Shown here in pieces: positions 45,185 through 54,220 of a DNA stretch of 64,000 nucleotides. This DNA comes from Arthrobacter pascens. GTDB taxonomy: Bacteria; Actinomycetota; Actinomycetes; Actinomycetales; Micrococcaceae. The notes beneath the pieces are model-generated. The model ran no database searches and was not told where the DNA came from. It saw only the letters and a list, made by a program, of their open reading frames with translations. Positions within the stretch are counted from its first letter, which is position 1; each line of letters opens with the position of its first letter. Location: positions 1,736,001-1,800,000 of the forward strand of contig NZ_JAUSXF010000001.1 in assembly GCF_030816475.1 (NCBI RefSeq), in the 5' to 3' direction. The position numbers were made by a program, and so were the translations under genes.

Positions 45185-46342
45185 CTAACCGCCGGCGCCG
45201 GCCTGACTGATGGCCTGCAACCCCACCTGCAGTGGGATCCGTTCCTGCTCGATCCTGAAAGGCCCTGGCCAGCCAGGGTTGGTCAGCGTGGCGTAGAGAG
45301 CCTCCTCGGTCGCCGTCAGCATCGGCAGGTTTTTATGCTCCGGGGCGGTCAGTTCCCGCCCTTTCACGTCAGTGAAGGAGCCGAAGTGCCGGTAAGCCTC
45401 GTACGCCGCAGTGTCCATAAGCACGGATTCGGCCATCACCCCGGCCTTCCGGAACTGGTGGAGAATCTCGAAGCCGGCTGCGTCCATGTCGCCCCAGTAA
45501 AAGATGGCCGGGCATCCGGTCAGCCAGGGCAGCGTTCCGGCCGTTTCGGCAGCGCTGAACCCTGCACCCTCAACAGCTATCCCGCCGGGAACAGGGGGGA
45601 AGTGGATGGCGGTGTCCTTGTTTTCGGCGATGACCACCGTGGACGGGGTGTATGCAGGGGTCATCGTGTCGCCTCTGGACACGGAATCGTGTCGTCGTCC
45701 GCTGGTGGCCAGATAAGCCGGGTCGAGGTAGGCGAAATGCAACCGGGACGGGTGCTGCGGCAGTAAGCCCAGGTCGGCCTTGCCGGAGAGCTGCCTCAGT
45801 TCCGGGCCGTGGCTGTTCAGCCATTTAGCGTGCAGGCCCGGGATCGGCACTTGCCGGGGTGTCAGGCCATGGGCCTCATGCTCCCGAAACCAGGCGGCCG
45901 CCATGTTGAGGAGGCCGAAATCCTGGTCAGTGTATTTGTCGACCGAACGCACAACGGCGGAGAGATTTTCCAGACCGGGGTGCAGCTGCTCCAGGATTGC
46001 CGCCCGTGACTGTCCGCGACGATAGCGGTCCCGCCATTCCCGCCCGGCGACCAGCACGGCGGTGCCGATGTCGGGGACGATTACATGGGTCGGGATCTGC
46101 TGCGGGGTGCCCAGAACCCTGCGCGTCTCAACGGAGACCGTGAGTCCGTTTTCCTGTGCCCAGCCACGGATTTCTGCGGCCCGGCGCTGGAAGTCCGGAA
46201 ACCCGGCGCCCAGCTCCGTCCCGGAGACGCGGCCGAGAGGGACCGTGTGCGGCCAGGACGCCAGTTCCCTGGACGCGTCCAGATGCCACGTGGAGGCCAG
46301 CCGGCGCTGGATGTCCGCGGTGACCTGGGCCGGGCCCTTCAT
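45185..46342 (-). CDS. jetD: Wadjet nuclease subunit JetD
   Basis: Protein of 385 residues that cuts the DNA in the Wadjet plasmid-defence complex. The N-terminal part matches DUF3322 (TVPLGRVSGTELGAGFPDFQ) and the C-terminal part DUF2220, with the toprim-type acidic motifs VVIAENKDTA and FYWGDMDAAGF. It overlaps the end of jetC by ATGA. It is the last gene of jetABCD, in the usual order. Confidence 0.92.
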   Translation of the reverse strand: MKGPAQVTADIQRRLASTWHLDASRELASWPHTVPLGRVSGTELGAGFPDFQRRAAEIRGWAQENGLTVSVETRRVLGTPQQIPTHVIVPDIGTAVLVAGREWRDRYRRGQSRAAILEQLHPGLENLSAVVRSVDKYTDQDFGLLNMAAAWFREHEAHGLTPRQVPIPGLHAKWLNSHGPELRQLSGKADLGLLPQHPSRLHFAYLDPAYLATSGRRHDSVSRGDTMTPAYTPSTVVIAENKDTAIHFPPVPGGIAVEGAGFSAAETAGTLPWLTGCPAIFYWGDMDAAGFEILHQFRKAGVMAESVLMDTAAYEAYRHFGSFTDVKGRELTAPEHKNLPMLTATEEALYATLTNPGWPGPFRIEQERIPLQVGLQAISQAGAGG

Positions 46343-49300
46343 ACGCCGGGCCTCGGGACGGACCGGACTTCCTGGACGTATGAGTACCCGGTGACCGGGT
46401 TCTTGGTCATCGAAAGGGCGAGATCCGCGTACGGCTCCAGCGCGGTGACCTTATCGAGGGGCGCGCCGATGAGCAGCTGGAACCCCAGGCCCTTCCACGC
46501 CTCAACAGAGCGGCCGGCGAATTCGCTGTCCGATTTCACGAACCCTTCGTCCAGGAAGACCGGTGCGAACCGGGGCCGGGTGCGGCTTTCGTCGCCGAGC
46601 TGGAACCGCAGCGCAGCACCGACGATGAATGCGACCAGCTCCTGCGATTCGCCGCCGCTCTTGCCGCCCAGGGACGAGTACGTTGCCAGCTGCTGGCCTT
46701 GCGCGTCAATGCTTACCGCTGTGATCTCCACATGGCGGCGCACATCCAGGAAGGTGTCCCGCTCTCCGTGCCGGCCGCCGTCATCGCTTTTCCGGATCCG
46801 GTTCATAAATTGCCGCAGCCGCTGGAACTGGGCGTCCACCTGCGCCTCGGTGAGGTCCCTGGTGGCGCCGGATGAAAGCTCCCGCAGTTCCTTCCGGAAC
46901 GCGCCGACCCGGTCGCTGCTGAGGAGCCGGAGGTCAATTTTCAGCCGGTCCCGGCCCGCGCCGAACGCCAGCGTGGAAAGGATGGCGTTGACCGGGACGA
47001 GCCGGCTTTGGATCTCCTCCACAGACGTCTCGAACGCTCCGTTGAGCGGGACGAGGTCCTGGCCGGACCATTCCGCGAGCCGGCGGACCCATTCCCGGCG
47101 CCGGTCGTGAAGGCCCGTAGTGACGATGTCGTCGTAGATGGTCTGGAAGTCTTCCACCGATGCCATAGTGGTGCCCAGGTTGGGATCATCCCAACGGTCC
47201 AGGTAGCTTTCAAACAGGCCCGTCAGGGCCTCCGTGGCCCGTTTCGCCTCCCGCTGGCAGGAGTCCTGGTCGGCGTTCAGCTTGTCCATCATGCGTTTGA
47301 TGTTGCCGCCGAAGTCGGTCAGGCTCTCCGGGTTTCCAACCGCAGCGAAATGGGCCGTCAGGAATCCGTTGTGAACATCGCAAAGTTCGGCTGCGTCCGC
47401 CCTCAGCTGCTCAGAGACCAGGAGCAGTTCCTGCCGCCGAAGCGTCAGCCGCGCCTCTTCGTCGGCCAGCTGATCGACCCGCGACTTCGCGGTGTACCGG
47501 CGCCCGCGCGCCTCGTCCAGCTGCCCGTTCAGCTCCTCTTCCTTCTCCCGCAGTTGCGTGAGGATGTCGCTGGAGCCAAGGATGCGCTGTTCCTCCGCCT
47601 GGACCCTGGCAATGCCGTCCTCGACGGAGGCAACGTCAATGTCGGCCCATTCCCGGGCCAGGATGTATTCGTGGGAGCTGCGGAAGTCCCGGAGCCGGCG
47701 GGCCGCGGCATCGATGTCCTCAAGCCTGCCGGCGTAGTCGGTGAGTTCAGCCTCGCACGCCTCCAGTTCCTCCGTGATCGCGGCAATCCGGCCCTTGTTG
47801 GAGAACCCGAGGATGGGACGCCCGGCCCCGCCGTGCGCCCCGGACCGGCCGTCGCGCGTCTGCCCGCTGAGCGTGACCCGGTACCCGCCGCCGCCCAGGT
47901 CGGCGGACGATTCCACGCAGAGGGCATCGAGGCTGGCGTCCCGGACCCTGGTCTGGACCCAGTGGCTGAACGGGGAGTCTTTGAAGACGAGCTTCCCGGA
48001 CACCCTGCCCGGGACACCGTTGACGTGCCGGTAGGCGCGGCGGGGAACGCCTTCGAAGCGGATCCGCACGGTGTCGCGGATCGGGTCGATCGCTCGACTG
48101 AAACGTTCAAGCTCGGTTTCGTCGACCAGCATGATCCGCGACACCGGAGACAGTGTCACCTCGGCGGCGGTCCGCCACTTTTCCTCGCCGGCGGCAACGT
48201 CGATCAGCTCAGCGACGAAGGGCAGGTCGTCGGGATCAATACCGGCGGCCGCGGCAAACCGCAGGCGTGCCTCGTGCAGTTGTAGCGGGACGAGTCCTTT
48301 CCGGCTCTGCAGGGAAGCGCGCTCGGCCGTGAGTTTGCTGGCCCGGTCCATGACCGGGTAGCGCTCTTTGCCGATCTCTTCTTTCTCCTCGGCCAGAAGC
48401 CGCTCCCGGCGGTCGTACCCGGCCAGGAAGACCCGGGCCGCGGCGGTGGCGGCGTTGAAGTCCTCCTCCGTCTCCACGACGGTGTCAATTACAGCGGCAC
48501 GGTCATCGAAGGCACCGCGGAGCTCTGCTACCCGGGGCAGCCTCGCGCGGAACGTCTCCAGCTCCGTCCGGAGACGACCCAGTTCGTTGCCGCCGTTGTT
48601 CCGCTGTGCTTCCTGATTCTCTGCCAGTTGCACTGCGAATGCCGCCTCGTCCTCGGCGGCTGCCCGCAGGAGCCGCTGCTGGGCGTCGGTGTTCTCCGCG
48701 TTGGCGCTCAGGACGTTGTCGATAAGCCCGGTCTCGGTCCGGTTCTGCCAGACCGCCAGCGGGGACGAGGGGCCACCGATGATCTCCTCGACCAGCGCGG
48801 CGTCAGCGGTGGCCCGTGCCAGGGTTTCGCGGATCTTGGGCAGCGCAGCCAGGGCCTTGCTCTTCTCCGCCTCATTCTGCATGGACGCGTACGAGGCCTC
48901 CAGGTCAGCGAAGTGGGCGAGCGCCCGGTCGGCGGCGGCGTAGGTCCCCGGCTCTTCCAGGACCAGGGATTTGTAAAGCCCGTCCACGTCCGTCACCTGC
49001 TGGCCTGCCTGAATACGGGCCAGGAGCCGCAGGGCCTTCTTTCCGTCACCGTTGGCGCCGATCCCAAGCCGGGCGAAAAGCACGTCGGAGAAGGCGTTGT
49101 AGGTCGGATGGACGTGGGCTCCGGGGATGGCCGTCTCGAGCGCCCGCTTATCGAATTTCGCTGCGGACACCGGTTCGAGTTCGCGGAGGTCCAGGTCTTC
49201 GTCGAAGGTGACCATCTTGGAGATGACGTCGCTGAAGACGGAACCGCCGCGGGGCAGGTAATAGCAGCGCAGCGCTGTGAACTTCTTGCCGGTGTCGCTG

Positions 49301-49722
49301 ACGAACGTCATGCCCACCGCACCCCAGGTGTTGGAGTTTTCGCCCCGGAGCACCCGGTCGCGCATCTCACCGGTGCCGGATTCACGGTGAGCATCGGTCT
49401 TTCCGCGCAAGTAGGTGACCACGTTGCGCTGGTCGACGCCGCGGGCCCGGCCGGATGTCGCGTCGTTGGAGGCGCCGTTGAACGGCACATCGGAGGGCAT
49501 CATGAGGGCCAGGTAGGCATCCATCAGGGTGCTCTTTCCGGTTCCGGACGCGCCGGAGAGCAGGGTCGCTCCCGAAGCGAAAGCCACTTGGGTGTGCCCC
49601 TGGAAGCCGCCCCAGTTGATGACCTGCAGGTGCAGGGCCCGCCATTGAGCTGTATCGGCCGTCGCCGTCAGCTGCTCAACGGGCTCCTCAACGCCTTCCA
49701 TCTCGAACGTCATCTGCGTCAT
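46339..49722 (-). CDS. jetC: Wadjet SMC-like ATPase JetC
   Basis: Protein of 1127 residues, the motor of the condensin-like Wadjet complex. Walker A is SGASGTGKST (56-65) and the start of the head also has QVINWGGFQGH. Two long coiled-coil arms flank a central hinge-like zone with RVTLSGQTRDGRSGAHGGAG. The C-terminal head has the ABC signature SGGESQE and Walker B PVFLDEGFVKSDSEF. It overlaps jetB and jetD by 4 bases each. Such complexes extrude DNA loops and recognise small circular DNA. Confidence 0.95.
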   Translation of the reverse strand: MTQMTFEMEGVEEPVEQLTATADTAQWRALHLQVINWGGFQGHTQVAFASGATLLSGASGTGKSTLMDAYLALMMPSDVPFNGASNDATSGRARGVDQRNVVTYLRGKTDAHRESGTGEMRDRVLRGENSNTWGAVGMTFVSDTGKKFTALRCYYLPRGGSVFSDVISKMVTFDEDLDLRELEPVSAAKFDKRALETAIPGAHVHPTYNAFSDVLFARLGIGANGDGKKALRLLARIQAGQQVTDVDGLYKSLVLEEPGTYAAADRALAHFADLEASYASMQNEAEKSKALAALPKIRETLARATADAALVEEIIGGPSSPLAVWQNRTETGLIDNVLSANAENTDAQQRLLRAAAEDEAAFAVQLAENQEAQRNNGGNELGRLRTELETFRARLPRVAELRGAFDDRAAVIDTVVETEEDFNAATAAARVFLAGYDRRERLLAEEKEEIGKERYPVMDRASKLTAERASLQSRKGLVPLQLHEARLRFAAAAGIDPDDLPFVAELIDVAAGEEKWRTAAEVTLSPVSRIMLVDETELERFSRAIDPIRDTVRIRFEGVPRRAYRHVNGVPGRVSGKLVFKDSPFSHWVQTRVRDASLDALCVESSADLGGGGYRVTLSGQTRDGRSGAHGGAGRPILGFSNKGRIAAITEELEACEAELTDYAGRLEDIDAAARRLRDFRSSHEYILAREWADIDVASVEDGIARVQAEEQRILGSSDILTQLREKEEELNGQLDEARGRRYTAKSRVDQLADEEARLTLRRQELLLVSEQLRADAAELCDVHNGFLTAHFAAVGNPESLTDFGGNIKRMMDKLNADQDSCQREAKRATEALTGLFESYLDRWDDPNLGTTMASVEDFQTIYDDIVTTGLHDRRREWVRRLAEWSGQDLVPLNGAFETSVEEIQSRLVPVNAILSTLAFGAGRDRLKIDLRLLSSDRVGAFRKELRELSSGATRDLTEAQVDAQFQRLRQFMNRIRKSDDGGRHGERDTFLDVRRHVEITAVSIDAQGQQLATYSSLGGKSGGESQELVAFIVGAALRFQLGDESRTRPRFAPVFLDEGFVKSDSEFAGRSVEAWKGLGFQLLIGAPLDKVTALEPYADLALSMTKNPVTGYSYVQEVRSVPRPGV

Positions 49723-50393
49723 GCTTCTACCCCTTCGGTGGCGGGCGCCGTTGTCTGGCCGCCGGTCCCGGCCTGTTCGAGCCAGTCCAGGAGCTCCCTC
49801 AGCCGCGGTACAGGCATGAGCACTTCGATGACCGGAGAGATCCGCAGCCGCTCAGGGTCCGGGGTGGTCTGCAGAACCCGGCTCTTCAACAGGCTGTCGA
49901 TGGCGTTATCGGCCCGGCGGGCGTCGCCGGAATGGTCGGTGGCATTCGCCGGCCGGTAGGATTCCACGGCACCGCGCAGTTCGTCCCGGTCCACGAAAAC
50001 TTCGGTGGTGGTGCCGACATGTTCGCTGCGGAACCGGGTCCGCAGGAAGACCATCAGGATGGTCTCCTCCTTGGTGTACGTGGCGTTCCTGAGAAGTGTC
50101 GGGTATTTCCGGCCGTCCTCGGCGATGACCTGGCGTTTGAAAGCGACCTCGCGTTCGCGGTCCACGTGCAAGTGAAGGAACAACTCGTTGAGCCGGCGGA
50201 CAATGGACGACTCCGACTCCATCAGGGTCTTCCACTCGGCGGAATGGTCTGCACCGCTGATGTAGTGGTTTTTCAGGATCGCCGTCAGGGCCCTGCGCTC
50301 ATCAAAGTCCAGTTCCCCGGTGTCGCCAGGGAACACGGCCGTGCTGGTGCTGTCCGCCCAGAATCCGTCGCCGTCGTCAGGGTTGCTGCTCAT
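49719..50393 (-). CDS. jetB: Wadjet kite-like subunit JetB
   Basis: Protein of 224 residues of the DUF4194 type (MukE-like). Central features are winged-helix-like: FDERRALTAILKNHYISGAD, TILMVFLRTRFRS and the C-terminal SPVIEVLMPVPRLRELLDWL. It overlaps the end of jetA by 17 bases and the start of jetC by 4. It should bind JetA and the JetC heads. Confidence 0.9.
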   Translation of the reverse strand: MSSNPDDGDGFWADSTSTAVFPGDTGELDFDERRALTAILKNHYISGADHSAEWKTLMESESSIVRRLNELFLHLHVDREREVAFKRQVIAEDGRKYPTLLRNATYTKEETILMVFLRTRFRSEHVGTTTEVFVDRDELRGAVESYRPANATDHSGDARRADNAIDSLLKSRVLQTTPDPERLRISPVIEVLMPVPRLRELLDWLEQAGTGGQTTAPATEGVEA

Positions 50394-51894
50394 CGGAGCC
50401 TCTTTCGTTGTAGGCGGCTATGGCGGCAACGTTCTCTGCGGTCAGTTCCAGCAAGGGGACCAGGAACTCTCTTGTGGTGCCGTCGGGCCGGATGGTGAAG
50501 AAGGATTCGGTCTGGGTACGGGTCTCCGCGGACCCTGCCTGGGCGAAGATTTGGAGCAGGCCCAGGATCTCCACGGGCCGGCGCAGATGCTCGGGGAGGG
50601 TGTTGAACATCTCCCCGGCCGTGAGCGCCGTTCCGGCGGCGTAGCTTTCCACAACGGCGTTGCGCATCTCTTGCAGGAGCGGCCCGCCTTGTTTGCGGAT
50701 CTGCTCCAGGTCCAGCGGTGCGGGCGCACCCGCGGAAGTGTCTTCCAGCGCCGGCGGGGCAACGTCGGCGGCAGGGTCGTAGAAGTTGGCCTTTAGGTAG
50801 CTGATGTCGAGTTCGTCCGGGGTGAGGTCAACCGGAACGGCGGCACGCCGGGGCGCCGTCTCCATCCACGTCCCGAGGCTTCTGCCTACCCGGCGCAGGA
50901 GGTCGTCCAGCTCACGGTCCCTGAGCGCGTCATGGTTCACGATGTGCTCGCGCAGTGTCGTAGTCAGTTTCATCCGGCGGTCCAGGACGTCCCGGATGCC
51001 CTTTCTGATCAGCGCCACCGTGCCGAGGAATTCGCGTTGTTCAGCTGTAGCGAGCACCGCAGCGAACGGGTGCTCGACGATGGTCTGGAGGTCGGTGCGC
51101 AGCCCCAGCAGGAGCGCGTCATCTCGAAGCAGTTCGAAGGCGCCCTCGAAGGCTCTTCCCTCCGGTGTGGCACCCATCAGCTTGTCTGTCCGCAGCAGGT
51201 ACTCATCCAGGACTTCGCCGACGTTGCGGACCTCCGAGCGGAAATCGTTGATGATCTGGCGGTGCATTTCGCCGACGGATTCCTCAACCCGTTTGAAGTC
51301 GCTCGGCAGCTGGGAGATCAGGTCGGTCAAGTTGGCGTACCCATCCAGCATCCTGTCCTCGTCCATGACCGCCATTTCGGCACCTGAGGCAAGCTCGTCC
51401 CGCTGGGCGGTCAGGGCCGCGATCTGCTCATCCAGACGGTCGATGCGGGCCTGCCGGTCCGGGTTCGCTTCGGTAGCCCACGCCCGGACGGTGTCAAGGA
51501 TGGTCGCGATACGGGACTCACTGATCAGTGCCCGGTCCTTGGCCAGACTGTTGGTCAGCTTCAGTGCCTCGAGCGTGTGGGAGGTAAGGGAGTATTCTTC
51601 CTCGCCGTCCTCTCCGACGGAGCGGAACAGCCATTTGTGGTTCATCCATAGAACGCACTGGGCCCGGCCGGACGCGGCGGCGCCCAAATCCTCACCTACG
51701 GCCCGGAGCTCTCCCAGATAGGCGTCGACCTGGGAGTGGAGCCGGTCCGCTTTGACCCGTTCCCGGTCCCCGCCGAACAAGGCGTTGAATACGGCGAGGG
51801 CCAGTGGGGCATATTTGCGGTCAAGGAGACGCAACGTCGGCTTATCAAGGATTTCGCGAATGCGTGCAACTTCACCCTCGATGCCGCTCATCAT
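50377..51894 (-). CDS. jetA: Wadjet kleisin-like subunit JetA
   Basis: Protein of 505 residues of the DUF3375 type (MukF-like kleisin), the marker of type I Wadjet. The N-terminus IREILDKPTLRLLDRKYAP is typical, followed by a coiled-coil segment around residues 140-180 (RIDRLDEQIAALTAQRDELA) and a helical C-terminal part. I chose ATG 51894 (MMSGIEGE) behind GGGGGAAGG. The start overlaps the stop of a short DUF2397-like gene, so translation of the two is coupled. Confidence 0.92.
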   Translation of the reverse strand: MMSGIEGEVARIREILDKPTLRLLDRKYAPLALAVFNALFGGDRERVKADRLHSQVDAYLGELRAVGEDLGAAASGRAQCVLWMNHKWLFRSVGEDGEEEYSLTSHTLEALKLTNSLAKDRALISESRIATILDTVRAWATEANPDRQARIDRLDEQIAALTAQRDELASGAEMAVMDEDRMLDGYANLTDLISQLPSDFKRVEESVGEMHRQIINDFRSEVRNVGEVLDEYLLRTDKLMGATPEGRAFEGAFELLRDDALLLGLRTDLQTIVEHPFAAVLATAEQREFLGTVALIRKGIRDVLDRRMKLTTTLREHIVNHDALRDRELDDLLRRVGRSLGTWMETAPRRAAVPVDLTPDELDISYLKANFYDPAADVAPPALEDTSAGAPAPLDLEQIRKQGGPLLQEMRNAVVESYAAGTALTAGEMFNTLPEHLRRPVEILGLLQIFAQAGSAETRTQTESFFTIRPDGTTREFLVPLLELTAENVAAIAAYNERGSDEQQP

Positions 51895-52391
51895 GTTCCT
51901 TCCCCCGTTGATACCGATGCTAAGCCACTGCGCCGACACGATGGTCCAGGCGTAGGCACATCGGTCGCGCCCAGCAGCTCGCGGGCGACTTCGCGGGCAC
52001 CGTCGCTGGCGCTAATCACCTCGTCGACTTGGCGGGCGACGCGACCGCCGAGCTTGGACACCTGATACCGGGAGCGTGAGCGGACCCATTCGGCCACGGT
52101 GGCGGCGCGGGCGTCGCGAACAGGCCGCACCAGGTTGCCCCACTGTTCCAGCTGGCGGCAGCGGCTTTCGGGGTCGTCGACACTGATCTGGGCGCCGAAG
52201 CGTTCGAGCGCCGACTGCGCCTCTCCTGCCGACAGGTCGGCCAGGAGAGTGGAGGAAAAGAGGCGCATGATGGCGATGTACTCTTCGGCATTGTCAGCGG
52301 TCACGTACCGGTACAGATCCCGCCGCTCCGGCGCTGGATCCGCCTCCGCCTGCGTTGTCCCAGCGTCTATCAAGGTGTCCCCTCTGCTCAT
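51891..52391 (-). CDS. Truncated DUF2397-like protein coupled to jetA
   Basis: Protein of 166 residues starting at ATG 52391 (MSRGDTLIDAGTTQ). Residues about 25-130 match the beginning of DUF2397 proteins: RYVTADNAEEYIAIMRLFSS, LEQWGNLVR, TVAEWVRSRSRYQVSKLG and GRVARQVDEV. DUF2397 proteins are normally about 500 residues and are the JetA-like component of other Wadjet types. Here the protein ends early with an unrelated tail (VPTPGPSCRRSGLASVST). The stop TGA overlaps the jetA ATG. Either it is a deletion scar or an added short subunit of this operon. Confidence 0.65.
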   Translation of the reverse strand: MSRGDTLIDAGTTQAEADPAPERRDLYRYVTADNAEEYIAIMRLFSSTLLADLSAGEAQSALERFGAQISVDDPESRCRQLEQWGNLVRPVRDARAATVAEWVRSRSRYQVSKLGGRVARQVDEVISASDGAREVARELLGATDVPTPGPSCRRSGLASVSTGEGT

Positions 52392-52524
52392 TGCTGCCGC
52401 GGTCGGGTCGCTCGCCCTCGGTCGGTAGATATTCGTTGTCCGGCCTACAGTAGGGCAGCGGTGCGACACTTTGGATCAGTCGCGGCAAGGCGTCCTTGGA
52501 TGAAAGTATCACGATCTGGCAAAT

Positions 52525-52695
52525 ATGTCGCTGAATAGCCTTGACGAATGTCCATCCTATATCTATAATGCAACCTTCAACGCGGGGCTGCCCGTTGACT
52601 GGACAATGAATGACGCTGCTGTGCGGGAACAAGGCACGTGGTGGTATCCGACGAAGAATGGGGCCCTCATGCCGGACCACCTGACGCCGGCATAG
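52525..52695 (+). CDS. Small frame with a half zinc-ribbon motif of the TniQ repeat type
   Basis: A 56-codon frame from ATG 52525 to TAG 52695. The end reads GTWWYPTKNGALMPDHLTPA. This copies the WWHPTKNG-I-P segment of the TniQ zinc-ribbon repeats at 35439-37583. No CxxC remains after it. It is probably a relic of a similar zinc-ribbon gene (possibly an older tniQ) near the far transposon end. The surroundings 52392-53196 hold no other gene that I can support. Confidence 0.35.
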   Translation: MSLNSLDECPSYIYNATFNAGLPVDWTMNDAAVREQGTWWYPTKNGALMPDHLTPA

Positions 52696-53196
52696 GAGGC
52701 CAAAGTGCATTGTGAAGCATCCGCGCGGTGAGCGGGCGATACCCGATGAGCCGCGCACCCTCTGGCCGCCGGCAGCCAAGGAGATCACCTGCCTGCGTGT
52801 CGCGCCGCGATCATCGGTGCAGACGACTTCGGGAACCTATGTAGACGGGTCCAGGAACAGACAGCTTGAGCCGGGTAGGGGCCGGGGGCTTCGGGTGAGG
52901 CAACGATTAACGGTGAGACCACAGAGGGTTGGTTAAGGGCTGTGTCCGTGGGTACGATCCCGTAGCCAATGGCCCTCCCCGGCCTGATCGTTGATGGTCC
53001 TCTTCATTGAGGGCGACTGAATGCGGCGCGTAACATGCAATGCCGCAACGTGTGTGCGGCGAACGCCCTGGAGGGCGGGGGCGAGGTAAAGTCTCGTTTT
53101 GTGGCGGCCGGGGAGCTGGCCACGCTCAGTAGCCTCGATGCAGTGGAACCGTTGACGGCATGCCTGCTGAATCGGGCAAGCAGGGGGAGAAACACT

Positions 53197-53888
53197 ATGA
53201 CCGCAGGCGTTGACACGTCCTTTTACTACCACTCGGATACTCCGACGGGAAAGGACCCCGACAAGCACAGCCCGACCCTGCGCAGGCACCACCAACTGCT
53301 GTGGAGCAAGGATCTGCCCTACGGCGGAGGACGCTTCGATCTGGTACAAGAGCCCGGCAGATACCTCGTGCACTGGTCCGAGCTGGGTGTTTCTTTCTCG
53401 CCAGCGACGCCATAACGACCAGGCTGCTGGGAAAGGCAGCCAGCGTCATAGCGAAGATTCCGGCCGCTGAGCTGCCTGAGTATGGTGGCTACACCGCCGG
53501 AAGCACCCTTGTTTTCCCCGGCAACATCGTTGACGGGAAACAGACCATCAATGGTGCGCGCGGATTCCACCCCAGCATCGCCGACCGCATCGACGTGACC
53601 TTGGAATGCATCCGCCGCGACTATACAGGCGAGCTGCCGAACAAGCTCGGAGAGGTCCTGGACAGGTACTCAAACTTTTTTGCCCTGTTCAAGGACTTTG
53701 ACGGGTACGTTGAATTCTTCCTGCTGCAGGATCTCATCAATAAGGACGGCACCATCCGGTTCTTCCACCCGTTCGACAACTTCAGCACACCGGTGGTTCC
53801 AAAGACCCCCGACGAATACCTCAAGTATTTACAACGCAGCAGGGATTTCATCCGTGCACGCAACAAGAGGATCGACGCACAACCCTGA
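53197..53888 (+). pseudogene. DUF6994-like gene, right copy, with a frameshift
   Basis: ATG 53197 (MTAGVDTSFYYHSDTPTG), behind AGGGGGA, opens a frame that matches the left copy (SPTLRRHHQLLW). It ends early at 53415. The rest of the family pattern continues in the next frame from about 53388: CFFLASDAIT, ARGFHPSIADRIDVTLECIR, YSNFFALFKDFDGYVEFFLL, up to 53888. The shift lies near 53384-53390. Joined, the protein would be about 230 residues. It is the last gene before the far transposon end and reads towards it, mirroring the left copy at the other end. Confidence 0.75.
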
Positions 53889-53989
53889 CCTTCTGATCAG
53901 CAGGTTCGAAAGCTACAGTGAATACCCGCTGAAGACTGGGCAAGTTCGTGAAGCGAGGCGCGTTGGTACTCCGCAATGCTTATCGATTT

Positions 53990-54092
53990 CGCCAACTAGG
54001 TCAGTCAGCCGACTTGTGCAGTAGTCCACCAATCCTCGGAATCACGCTGGTCCGCATCTGGCGTCTCTCGCCAACTAGCCGGCAGCCTCACA
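53990..54092 (-). repeat. Far transposon end with spaced TnsB sites
   Basis: The outermost site CGCCAACTAG (54069-54078) precedes GGCAGCCTCACA, the complement of the TGTGAG terminus, which ends at 54092. Another perfect CGCCAACTAG lies at 53990-53999 and a looser AGCCGACTTG at 54007-54016. The sites are the reverse complement of those at the nrdF side. Three sites spread over 90 bases resemble the looser left end of Tn7, while the nrdF-side end is dense. Confidence 0.88.
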
Positions 54093-54097
54093 ACTAC
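54093..54097. repeat. Target-site duplication ACTAC, far copy
   Basis: ACTAC follows the last base of the transposon and matches 13711-13715 exactly. Removing the element and one copy restores a simple nrdF 3' flank. Confidence 0.93.
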
Positions 54098-54135
54098 GAT
54101 CAGGCAGCCTGACCGGTTACCCGTAGGTCAGTAAA

Positions 54136-54174
54136 ATGACTCCGGCCTCGCACCAAGTGCGGTGCCGGAGTCAT
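54136..54174 (+). terminator. Displaced terminator of nrdF
   Basis: ATGACTCCGGC (54136-54146) pairs perfectly with GCCGGAGTCAT (54164-54174). Inside, CGCAC (54149-54153) pairs with GTGCG (54157-54161) around CAA. It starts 39 bases after the second ACTAC, so without the transposon it would begin about 44 bases after the nrdF stop codon and end the nrd operon. The T run is weak (GTTATG). Confidence 0.75.
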
Positions 54175-54220
54175 GTTATGCAGGCCGTTCATCGTGGACG
54201 GCGAAAGTACCAAAACCTAA

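Larger units (their letters stand above)
13716..54092. mobile_element. Complete Tn7-like transposon inserted behind nrdF (40,377 bp)
   Basis: Both ends were read directly. The nrdF-side end starts TGTGAG-ATCGGA-GGCTAGTTGGCG. The far end, read as its complement, starts TGTGAG-GCTGCC-GGCTAGTTGGCG, so 18 of 24 terminal bases are shared in fixed positions. Both are flanked by ACTAC. Internal copies of CTAGTTGGCG point inwards at each end, as TnsB-binding sites do. The element carries tnsA, tnsB, tnsC and tniQ in one overlapping operon and about 30 kb of cargo, including TerY-P, Wadjet and phospholipase-D-type modules. There is no tnsE and no CRISPR-Cas. Tn7 family membership is supported by gene content, end structure and duplication length; the host attachment site at nrdF is inferred from position. 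Confidence 0.95.

Noticed and set aside
13716..54092. CRISPR-associated transposon
   Set aside because: No cas gene, no repeat-spacer array, and TnsA is present with a full-length TniQ; targeting by protein is more likely.
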